Shown here piece after piece: positions 1-7,193 of a DNA stretch of 64,000 nucleotides (the stretch's first letter is position 1; each line of letters begins with the position of its first letter). The notes beneath the pieces were generated by a model. It was given only the letters and a program-made list of their open reading frames with translations. It searched no databases and was not told the origin of the DNA. Source of the stretch: Acidimicrobiales bacterium (GTDB lineage: Bacteria; Actinomycetota; Acidimicrobiia; Acidimicrobiales; SZUA-35); assembly GCA_028285495.1 (NCBI GenBank), contig JANQPB010000012.1, forward strand, positions 1-64,000, in the 5' to 3' direction. The position numbers and the translations under genes were made by a program.

Positions 1-44
1 AAGCCCGCCTCGAGCACCGCACCCCCGCCGAGACCTACGCTGCC

Positions 45-776
45 TCAGCAGCATGAACTGACAACCACCCCTGTCTCACGTAGCGGGGGAACTCCAGTCT
101 CCTCGATTCTGTCGAGTAGGTCGAGTTCTTCGGGTCGATCCGTCGACATCAAGCGAACGACTTCCGTATTCGCGGGGTTCGGCAGTACGAAGGTCAGTCG
201 ACCGCCTCGCCTTAGGTGGGCTGCAAAATCGTCGTTCCAGAGCGCCAGAACCCGTGATCCGTACCGCCAGATCAGAGTCGCCTCATTGGATTTCAAGAGA
301 AAGTCGTCTTCCCACTTGAACTGAGCAAGCTTCATCTCGTTCACAACGACTTCTAAGGGAGCCTGTTGGACGGCTAATCGCTCTGCCGCAACCTTCGATA
401 GCTGAGACAAGCTGGCCGTTGCCGTGTTTGCCAGTTGCTCAAGTGTCGCCTCAGCAACCTGCGAGGTGGAACGCACCTCACCACCTACGCGTTCCGCGAT
501 ACGACTCGACGTATCCAGTCCTCGTCTTTGGAGAATCCGATCGGCAAACGAGTAGATGACAAGCAGTACTACGACGTTCGGTATCGCCAACAGCGCGAAT
601 CTGCCAATGGCAGGAACGAACTCCCACGGCGCGCCTTGCTGCTCCACTCTCGCACCAGCGGCCTCAAGGACGAGATATGTAGTGAACAGGAAGCTAGCCA
701 GTGTGAGCGCCAATATGGAAAGGAGCCACGAGGTATTGTCAAGCTTGGTGCTTTCAGTTCCGCCTGGGTCACCCAC
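45..776 (-). CDS. membrane protein with C-terminal soluble domain
   Basis: The product has two hydrophobic segments near the N-terminus (NTSWLLSILALTLASFLF and FALLAIPNVVVLLVIYSFA), then an Ala/Gln-rich helical stretch and a soluble C-terminus with RRGGRLTFVLPNP. The latter resembles the strand-loop of DUF5919/PLD-like domains, but the family is not certain. The frame is open to 941. I chose GTG at 776 because it precedes the first membrane segment and has a TAGTCT box 7 bases upstream, suggesting a leaderless start. It overlaps the end of the HTH frame upstream, so one of the two gene ends is probably wrong or frameshifted. GC is lower than in the rest of the window. Function unknown. Confidence 0.6.
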   Translation of the reverse strand: MGDPGGTESTKLDNTSWLLSILALTLASFLFTTYLVLEAAGARVEQQGAPWEFVPAIGRFALLAIPNVVVLLVIYSFADRILQRRGLDTSSRIAERVGGEVRSTSQVAEATLEQLANTATASLSQLSKVAAERLAVQQAPLEVVVNEMKLAQFKWEDDFLLKSNEATLIWRYGSRVLALWNDDFAAHLRRGGRLTFVLPNPANTEVVRLMSTDRPEELDLLDRIEETGVPPLRETGVVVSSCC

Positions 777-1048
777 CGAGCGAAGACTAGTCGAACTCCG
801 AACGACACTCGTAAGCCTCCGGGCCACTGATCCCGCCCATCCGTCCGTCGGGGCCGTCCCGCCAGCTGTTCGATGACGTGAGCAGGCACAACAACGCGTC
901 GGCGGAATCGCAGCGAGGGAAGCTCTCCGATGCGGACGCACTCGTACGCAATCGTACGCGAGATGCCCAGGACCGTCGCCGCTTCCTCAACCGTGAACGT
1001 ACGGCGGGACCGCCGATCGCCTGTGGCAGTGATGGCGGATTGGTCCAT
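569..1048 (-). CDS. excisionase/MerR-like HTH protein
   Basis: Residues about 15-65 (TFTVEEAATVLGISRTIAYE ... VVVPAHVIEQLAG) match the helix-turn-helix and wing of the excisionase-type DNA-binding family, which regulates or assists recombination of mobile elements. ATG 1048 follows a good ribosome site (GGAAGGAG, 7 bases before the start). The domain normally ends after about 65-70 residues. The open frame runs to 159 residues, and its last 90 residues look non-coding and lie across the start of the downstream membrane gene. The true end is therefore probably earlier, through a frameshift or sequence error. Fits an accessory region. Confidence 0.6.
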   Translation of the reverse strand: MDQSAITATGDRRSRRTFTVEEAATVLGISRTIAYECVRIGELPSLRFRRRVVVPAHVIEQLAGRPRRTDGRDQWPGGLRVSFGVRLVFARWVTQAELKAPSLTIPRGSFPYWRSHWLASCSLHISSLRPLVREWSSKARRGSSFLPLADSRCWRYRTS

Positions 1049-1192
1049 CAACTTGCTCCTTCCACAAGTCGGGGTGGTGGCCACCCGAGGGATCGCATCC
1101 AGGCAGTGTGAGACCCTTGGCGTGGTGGGGTTTCGGCGGGGGTCCACCACGAGGTGAGCCACCGGCGTGAGGCTCGGTGTGTACCGCCCAAA

Positions 1193-1390
1193 GTGCACAC
1201 CAAGGAGATCACGCCGACGGCTCTTGATGAGTTTGCCCTGAACCAACTCTTCGACGCGCTCGCTGTTGGAGAGGGGACCGATCTGGTCCCAGAGCTCGCC
1301 CGTTGGACCTTGCAAGAGTTGATCGAAGCCGAGGCTGCCGAGGCCATCGGCGCCGACCCCGGATCTGCGCCGGCCTCGATGAACGAGTGA
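1193..1390 (+). pseudogene. IS256-family transposase, N-terminal remnant
   Basis: The 65-residue frame begins at a GTG and contains TPTALDEFALNQLFDAL, ELARWTLQELIEAEAAEAIG and GAD, the conserved N-terminal region of IS256-family (mutator-type) transposases. Intact members are about 400 residues with a DDE catalytic core. Here the match stops abruptly after AEAIGADPGS and a stop follows, so the catalytic domain is gone. No matching C-terminal part is visible nearby. It is a relic showing past transposon activity in this stretch. Confidence 0.75.
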
Positions 1391-1486
1391 CCGCGTTCCG
1401 GAATCGCCGAGGGTGACTAGACCCAGGCCGTCGACGAGTGATCCCGTGCGCAGTAGGAGTGATGCCTTTGTGCGTGTTCACTTGGG

Positions 1487-2137
1487 CTACGCAGGCTCGA
1501 TGGCCTTGCGCTTGATATGGGATGCCGTCGCATAGGGGGCATCCGCTGCCTGAGTGACAGCAACCTCGTACTCGTAGGCTTGGTCTCGGTAGACGAATCT
1601 CCAGCCTTCACTTTCATTCCACTCCTCTGAGGAGGCTTGCATCAGGACCTTGTCGAGGTCTGCAGACCAGTCCCCATGCCCGAAGCGCGTCCCTATACCC
1701 CAACGAGCGACGTGGTCAGCAACGTCTCTGTTCAAAGGCGGGGGTGGGTCATCAGTCTTGGATCCACCCCCAATCGCCTTGGCCTTCTTCCAGAGATCGG
1801 CTGCGACGGCGCCGGCCATGCCTGCACCCAATGCTTCTCCGATCGTGAGGGCGACATCGATGATCTCATGCGCTGGTCCGAGGAAGTGCTTCTCCTCGTA
1901 TGTCACCTCGATGCGAATGACGTCAGGGCGGGCGGCCACATCGGACACAGCTGCGCGAGCTCTCCCTGAGTCGAGAACTGCGGTGTCCAGATCGAATTCG
2001 GCCCAGGCAACAATGGCTTCGTCGGGATACTGCTCGTTGACGATGCTGATCCTGGTACCCGGCCGTCCATAGTCGTCTGTCGGTCCCTGGTGCCTGTCTT
2101 CCGTGTAGTGCTCGCCGATCTTGTTGTGGTTCGACAT
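1487..2137 (-). CDS. hypothetical protein
   Basis: A 216-residue protein that I do not recognise. It starts MSNHNKIGEHYTEDR at ATG 2137; the frame is open further upstream, but that part has a composition unlike protein. The N-terminal half has beta-strand-rich sequence (TRISIVNEQYPDEAIVAWAEF, VIRIEVTYEEKHFL). A Gly/Ala-rich segment in the middle (IIDVALTIGEALGAGMAGAVAADLW) could be a buried helix or weak membrane segment. The C-terminus is charged (DWSADLDKVLMQASSEEW). Codon use has lower GC3 than the main part of the window, like its neighbours. Confidence 0.55.
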   Translation of the reverse strand: MSNHNKIGEHYTEDRHQGPTDDYGRPGTRISIVNEQYPDEAIVAWAEFDLDTAVLDSGRARAAVSDVAARPDVIRIEVTYEEKHFLGPAHEIIDVALTIGEALGAGMAGAVAADLWKKAKAIGGGSKTDDPPPPLNRDVADHVARWGIGTRFGHGDWSADLDKVLMQASSEEWNESEGWRFVYRDQAYEYEVAVTQAADAPYATASHIKRKAIEPA

Positions 2138-2412
2138 CAGCTCAAGTGTTGCACAAGCTGCGGCGAAGTCGCTGCTTCGCCGCGTGACAGTGCCCGTGCT
2201 CCCTAGGACCGGCCGTTTGTCAGACCGTCTGGCCGCCTGAGAGAGCGACCACCGACGGGGACGCAGTGTTGCCGGTTCGCCGATCGCCTCGTCGCCACCC
2301 TCAGTGATCAGAGCCTGGAGACTCGGAGCGTTCCGACGCACCCTGCACGTGTCGATACCGGGCGAGCCGAGGGTGCTCGGCAAGGCACTACTGTTAGCGT
2401 CGCACACGTGTG

Positions 2413-2586
2413 TCATCTTCTGGCCCAGTTAATCGTCGAGCTTACATACGGCCGTAGAAGTGGTTCACGAGCATCACCTGACACAGTTGCCACCACAACG
2501 GCAACTGCGATCACCACGAGAGGAATGGGCGCAACAATCGTAATCCGCCGGACGAGCGTCATCGCGTGATGACCGGCCCCGGCCAT
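2413..2586 (-). CDS. possible small single-pass membrane protein
   Basis: A short frame of 57 residues with one strong hydrophobic segment (ITIVAPIPLVVIAVAVVVATV) followed by a polar tail (SGDAREPLLRPYVSSTINWARR). Start could be ATG 2586 or ATG 2562. No homology is recognised. It is the only coding candidate I see in the 600 bases between the SDR gene (ends 2742) and the hypothetical gene (starts 2137); the rest of that gap shows nothing convincing. Low confidence because the frame is short and lacks a clear ribosome site. Confidence 0.3.
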   Translation of the reverse strand: MAGAGHHAMTLVRRITIVAPIPLVVIAVAVVVATVSGDAREPLLRPYVSSTINWARR

Positions 2587-2741
2587 GTAGCAACGTTCGG
2601 TGTCGACGGCCGACGTTGAGCGCACGCCGCACACACCGATGGCTTGCCTGGTTGTCACCGTCGGTGGCGAGGACATCAAGGCAGCAAGTGTTCTCGGGCG
2701 CTGCATCGGTGCCGATCCCGAGCGGTGTTGGCGGGTCGGGG

Positions 2742-3515
2742 CTAGCGGGATCGGAGTCCTCCGGTGACTTCCAGAATCGCGCCGGTGGTGTAGCTGGCCA
2801 GTGGCGAGAGCAGCCAACAGACTGCGGTGGCGACCTCGGTCGCTGTGCCCGGTCTTCCCAGTGGAACCGAACGCTGTTCGGCTTGTTGCTGGAGCCAGTC
2901 GTCGTAGCTAAGCGGCGAGCGAGCTTCGGCATGGCGGGATCGTTGCCGCGGTGTGTCAATGATCCCGACCCCGACGGCATTGACCGCCACCCCGGTGGGT
3001 GCCAGTTCGGCCGCCAGCGCGGCAATGGCGTTGTCGAGTGCGGCTCGGCCCACTCCGATTGCTCCCATCGCTGGATCCGGCTGGGCCGCTGTCGGCGCGG
3101 TGAGGCCAACGATTCGACCTCGGCTACGTGTGAGATGCAGCAGCGATGGGTCAACGATGTTCAACAGCGCCAGCAGCTTGTCGGAGACTTCAGCGACAAC
3201 GTCCGATGTGGGGAGTTCGACAAGGCTGCCATGGTGCCCGCGACCGGCGACCGCAGCGACACCATCGAGCCCGCCGCCATGTTCGACCGCGGCTGCCACT
3301 GCCGAGGCGGCTTGGACCGGGTCGTAGATGTCGGCTCTATGCGTGTTCAGGTTTGGGGAGTCGATGGCTGCCTTCGTCGCCCGGAGCTTGTCGATGTCGC
3401 GGCCACAGACGGTCACGAGCGCCCCTTCCTCGATCAGCAACCGTGCAGTCTCGAGCCCGATCCCGGAGGAACCGCCGGTTACGAGAACGCTTGCGTTCAG
3501 AAGCCCAAGGTCCAC
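2742..3515 (-). CDS. SDR-family protein with degenerate active site
   Basis: A 257-residue short-chain dehydrogenase/reductase fold. The nucleotide-binding motif TGGSSGIG follows the first strand, a CGRD acceptor region and a VAGRG (NNAG-equivalent) strand are present, and the C-terminus ends with the family pattern WLLSPLASYTTGAILEVTGG. The length is typical. I chose GTG 3515 (VDLGLLNASVLVTGG) because it places the first strand at the N-terminus. At the place of the catalytic YxxxK motif the sequence reads IGVGR, so both Tyr and Lys are absent and the preceding Ser position is Thr or Ala. The protein may bind NAD(P) without classical SDR chemistry. Substrate unknown. Confidence 0.8.
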   Translation of the reverse strand: MDLGLLNASVLVTGGSSGIGLETARLLIEEGALVTVCGRDIDKLRATKAAIDSPNLNTHRADIYDPVQAASAVAAAVEHGGGLDGVAAVAGRGHHGSLVELPTSDVVAEVSDKLLALLNIVDPSLLHLTRSRGRIVGLTAPTAAQPDPAMGAIGVGRAALDNAIAALAAELAPTGVAVNAVGVGIIDTPRQRSRHAEARSPLSYDDWLQQQAEQRSVPLGRPGTATEVATAVCWLLSPLASYTTGAILEVTGGLRSR

Positions 3516-3810
3516 CCAGCCATGCTCGCAGATGTGTGACCCCGAACGTCGTGGTTGTGTCGACGTCGGGCGGTCGGCAAGAACCGTCCCAGGATGATAG
3601 GGACATCGGAGAACAGCTGCGCTCCCCGAGACTGGTGGGTCTATGCCTCTGGGTTGAGTTGTCGACCTCGAGAACACCTGCTGTCGGCGCCGTGCCTGCC
3701 GGCGGCTGGTAGTTGGCTCACCAGCTGCGACATGCACTTCGCTCGACCCGAGCACTGCCGGCGATATGCGTAGCTGGAGTGCCCAAGACGTCACATCCCG
3801 AAAGGCACCG

Positions 3811-4248
3811 GTGTCGGAGGTGATGATCACGTCCAGGAACTCGAAGGCCGATCGGAAGCGGCGGGCGGCGAAGGAGGCTCGACACGCCAAGCGCCGCCGT
3901 GGAGGCGGGCGCGGCGGCTTCGCGTCGCTGGCGGGATTCTTCGGCGACGATGAACCGCTGAGAGTCAGTGTGATCCGGTCGGCGTCTGGCCAGCGCTACA
4001 CGGAGGAGGCAACGATCCCGATTCCGGACCGGGAGGTCCTGGCGTCATCGAGGATGTCTCGCCGGCGGACGCCGAGCGCATCGCCAAACAGCTGCACGCC
4101 GACATCAAGGCACGGGAGTGCCCGGAGGATGCCCGGTGCCGGTGATGGGCGGTTGGTCGAGCAGCTTCTGAGAGAGGTAAGCGCGCACGAAAGGTGCACG
4201 GGAGTCGCCGAGCCGCCGGCGGACGGGGCGGACACGCCGGACTACTAG
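3811..4248 (+). CDS. hypothetical basic protein, probably frameshifted
   Basis: The N-terminal part is very basic (NSKADRKRRAAKEARHAKRR), followed by FASLAGFFGDDEPLRVSVIR. GTG 3811 has AAAGG five bases upstream. After about residue 75 the frame turns into low-quality Ser/Arg-rich sequence. From about 4014 the next forward frame instead reads coding-like sequence (VIEDVSPADAERIAKQLHAD) and ends with TGA at 4143-4145. The two halves look like one gene broken by a +1 shift. No family recognised. Confidence 0.4.
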   Translation: MSEVMITSRNSKADRKRRAAKEARHAKRRRGGGRGGFASLAGFFGDDEPLRVSVIRSASGQRYTEEATIPIPDREVLASSRMSRRRTPSASPNSCTPTSRHGSARRMPGAGDGRLVEQLLREVSAHERCTGVAEPPADGADTPDY

Positions 4249-4314
4249 CCCTGCTCAGACGGTACGAGGCGGACGGCCCCGCACGGACCGAAGGGCTGGG
4301 GTGAGACTCAACCC

Positions 4315-4359
4315 CTCGGAGGCCTCGGCCTCATACGGGTTCGAACCCCGCCCCGGCCA
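4315..4359 (+). tRNA. possible class II tRNA 3' remnant (candidate att site)
   Basis: The segment contains, in tRNA order, a 5-bp hairpin like a class II variable arm (GAGGC at 4319 pairing with GCCTC at 4328), a T-arm with loop TTCGAAC (4340-4346) and CGGG/CCCG stem, then CCCGGCC and A as a 3' acceptor strand and discriminator. The expected 5' acceptor GGCCGGG and a D arm are not found upstream, so this is not an intact gene. A3' discriminator suggests a Leu-type fragment. Integrated elements often leave such tRNA 3' copies at their borders. It sits at the edge of the low-GC stretch. GGGTTCGAACCC is also a plain palindrome, so chance is possible. Confidence 0.3.
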
Positions 4360-4364
4360 TCTGT

Positions 4365-7193
4365 TCACGTTGCGGTCGAGAGCAGCCGTCGCAGGAGAGC
4401 TCCACCGATCACCGCCGACGCACCCTGGATACCGAAGCCCCAGGCCACGGCCGCAGCGACATCGGGCCACCGACCCCACACATTGTCGTACAGCGCGATG
4501 TACCCGGCGACGGCTGTGCCGAGAATGGCGAGCCCGACGAGGGCGACATCGGCGAGCGGCGGCCAGGCCAGCGAGCCGCGTCTCGGTGCCCCGACCTCGG
4601 TGAGCGAAGGGCCGCCCACCGGATGAGAGAGGACGGCGGGGCCGAAGGCCGCCAATGGCCGCTGCTCCTCATCCGGGCTCAGCCTGGTGTGGGGACGCTG
4701 CATCTGGTGGACCCGATCGGCGATGTCCATGGCCCGCCCCAGCTCCTTGCCGTTTTTGGCTTCGATGAGGCGTGTCAGCTCTTCGAGCTGGTGCGCGTTC
4801 GTTCCCGCAGTGGCCGTCAACGTCGTGTACCGATGGTCCAACAGCCTGGTCACTCCGGCGACATAGCCGGACCAGCCCGGAGAGCCGTCGATTTCATCGA
4901 TCACTGCGTCAGCGACCTGCGACCGGTAGTCGGCATCAGAGAGCTCTGGAGCTAGCTCCTGGAGCCGAGCCTTGGTGCATCGCGCACGGAGGTCAGCGAT
5001 GAGGACGGTAACGACCTCGCTCCGGATTGCGGCTCGAGCCTCCGATGCTTCCTTGAACCGGAGCTGATGTACGTTCGATCGCACGCCGGGAAGGCCAAGA
5101 GCAAGGATCGATTGAACCTGACTGGCTGCGGCTTGGTCAGGGATGCGACCCAAGCGCGGGAGCAGCGCCTCCAGCTCTTCAATACCGGTCAGCTGGGCCA
5201 CGACGATCGTCTCGACGAGCTTGGTGCGGATCGCTTGCAGCCGATCGTCGAGGCCGGTGATGTCGGCCTGGCCGACGACCGACCGTCGGACACTGTCGAG
5301 GCCAGCTGACACGGCCCCACCAGCCGATGGGTCGAGTGTTGCGGCGTTTGCGTTGCGTAGGTCTCGCAGCTCGATGAAGTGCGGTGTGACCCGGGCGATC
5401 TCCACCAGGTCCTTGGCGGCCTGCTCGCAGCTCGTCGTCGGTCTGAGTTGGCTGAACGGACTGAAGAGGATCTGGGGAACGGATCCCCGCTTCCTCAGCG
5501 TCGTCCGGATCGTCCCCTCCCGCCCTTCCAGATGCGCCTTGATAGCTACAGCATCATCGTCCGGCGTCCCACCGGTGACGAGGTGATCCCACGCTTTCTG
5601 GTTGGTCGCCATCTCACCAAGCGCAGATTCGACGCCGCGAGCTTCACCCTGCCTACCGAGCGCGTTGCGCACCACCTCGGCAGCGTAGATGCCGACGGCC
5701 AACAAGAATACGAGGACGATCCAGGGCCGCCGGACGTTGACCGTGATCCCCACCTCCTGCGCTGTCCCGGCCGGTTCCGAGATCAAGGCGATCCCCTTGT
5801 AGCGACCGGGCTCGTTCATCTCTCCAAACGAGAGGGTGAGGTCGGTGGCGCCGTTGACGAAGAACCCATCGCCGAGCTCCAGCCCGGCTCCATCTTCGAC
5901 GGTCAAGCTGCGGACATCGGCTTCGGCGTTGCCGTCGTCGTCGACTCGGTCAAGCGACTGGATGCGGATGGGGCCGAGCTCGACCGACGCATAGCCAGGC
6001 AGCGGGCGCAGGCCCAACACCAGATCGAACCCGCCGGTCTTGTCGAGCTCGAAGGCGCCGAGTCGTCGGTTCACGGTTGTCGAGCCGACGACCTCGATCG
6101 GGGGTGGGCTGGCCGTCCGCTCGACGGTCAGCAGCACCGTGGTTGGCGCCTCGACGCCCCCCGTTTGACCATCGGTCTGGCCGATGGCGAGCAGCCAACG
6201 GTAGGTGCCGGAGCGCAAGAGCGACGTGTCGACGCGCAAGGTCGTCGATCCGTGGGGATCCAGTGCGCTGATCTGGACGATGTCGGTGGTTTCGTCGACT
6301 TCGGCAGCTGAGCGGACGTCGTCGGTGGCTCCGTCCGTGCCGTCGGTGGCTGCCTCGGTGTCGTCGGTGGGTCCGTCGGCGTCGTCGGTGGCTGCCTCCG
6401 TGTTGTCGGTGGCTCCGTCGGTGTCGGTGGCTCTGTTCGTGTCGTCGGTGGCAGCGGTGCTCGTCTGGGCCTCGGGCCGAGACCGTCCACCGGCATCGGG
6501 CCCGGATCGGCACGGATCGTCGCCGCCCGTCTCGGTCACCACGGCGGCCCTGGTCGGGTCGGCGGGACCGGTCAGGAAGGTCAACCGGACTTCGGCGTCG
6601 CCCGAGCCAGAGGGCCCGGCGACCAGAGCGATCGGGATGCAGGTCTCCTGGCTCGGGGCTGCGACTGCGATCGTGCCGCCTTGGGCGTTGGCCACCGACA
6701 GCGCATGTGGTGGTTGGCGACTGACCGAGATGTCGCCAACGTCGACGACCGCCGAGGCGACCGTGGCGTAGATGGTGACCTTTGCTGTTCCGCTCCACTC
6801 GGGATCGACGGCCGATGTCACGACGAGGGGGACTGAGGAACCGGCTCCGGCTGTCGTCGGTCCGGCCGGGAGCGTGGCCTGAACGGTGACTGCGCCTGCA
6901 TCGGGTTCGTCGACGACGGCGACCAACGACACCGCCGAGGCTGGCGGGCCACCCATCTGATGCAAGAAGACCGTTCTCGTATCGTTCGTACGGCTCTGCG
7001 TATGCACGACCTCGATGGTCTCTTCGACGAACGTCGCCTCCGGGTCGATCTCGTCTGGCGACGACGACAAGACGAAAGCCGGGTCTTCCCAGGCCAAAGT
7101 CTCGTCGGCCGCCATCCCGATGGCCACGGTGAGGACTACTCCGGTCATCACCGTGGCGACGACCAGCTTTGCCCACGACACCAACGCACTCAT
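4365..7193 (-). CDS. large membrane partner of CHAT protein, Ig-like ectodomain
   Basis: A 942-residue protein with an N-terminal membrane or signal segment (LVVATVMTGVVLTVAIGMA) and a long extracellular beta-rich region including a DPEWSGTAKVTIYATV Ig-like repeat. A low-complexity Thr/Asp/Ala linker at about residues 250-300 is built of TDDT/ATDGTDGATDD units. A central membrane helix (IVLVFLLAVGIYAAEVV, about residue 500) leads to a mostly helical cytosolic region, with two C-terminal membrane segments (VALVGLAILGTAVAGYIALY and AAAVAWGFGIQGASAVIGG). Its start overlaps the stop of the CHAT gene (ATGA type), so the two are translationally coupled. No known family recognised. It may pass an outside or envelope signal to the CHAT protein. 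Confidence 0.8.
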   Translation of the reverse strand: MSALVSWAKLVVATVMTGVVLTVAIGMAADETLAWEDPAFVLSSSPDEIDPEATFVEETIEVVHTQSRTNDTRTVFLHQMGGPPASAVSLVAVVDEPDAGAVTVQATLPAGPTTAGAGSSVPLVVTSAVDPEWSGTAKVTIYATVASAVVDVGDISVSRQPPHALSVANAQGGTIAVAAPSQETCIPIALVAGPSGSGDAEVRLTFLTGPADPTRAAVVTETGGDDPCRSGPDAGGRSRPEAQTSTAATDDTNRATDTDGATDNTEAATDDADGPTDDTEAATDGTDGATDDVRSAAEVDETTDIVQISALDPHGSTTLRVDTSLLRSGTYRWLLAIGQTDGQTGGVEAPTTVLLTVERTASPPPIEVVGSTTVNRRLGAFELDKTGGFDLVLGLRPLPGYASVELGPIRIQSLDRVDDDGNAEADVRSLTVEDGAGLELGDGFFVNGATDLTLSFGEMNEPGRYKGIALISEPAGTAQEVGITVNVRRPWIVLVFLLAVGIYAAEVVRNALGRQGEARGVESALGEMATNQKAWDHLVTGGTPDDDAVAIKAHLEGREGTIRTTLRKRGSVPQILFSPFSQLRPTTSCEQAAKDLVEIARVTPHFIELRDLRNANAATLDPSAGGAVSAGLDSVRRSVVGQADITGLDDRLQAIRTKLVETIVVAQLTGIEELEALLPRLGRIPDQAAASQVQSILALGLPGVRSNVHQLRFKEASEARAAIRSEVVTVLIADLRARCTKARLQELAPELSDADYRSQVADAVIDEIDGSPGWSGYVAGVTRLLDHRYTTLTATAGTNAHQLEELTRLIEAKNGKELGRAMDIADRVHQMQRPHTRLSPDEEQRPLAAFGPAVLSHPVGGPSLTEVGAPRRGSLAWPPLADVALVGLAILGTAVAGYIALYDNVWGRWPDVAAAVAWGFGIQGASAVIGGALLRRLLSTAT

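Noticed and set aside
4290..4359. A complete tRNA gene (including a possible tRNA-Sec)
   Set aside because: No matching 5' acceptor strand or D arm is present, the anticodon loop cannot be built with a proper U33, and the discriminator base is A, not the G expected for Ser/Sec tRNA.
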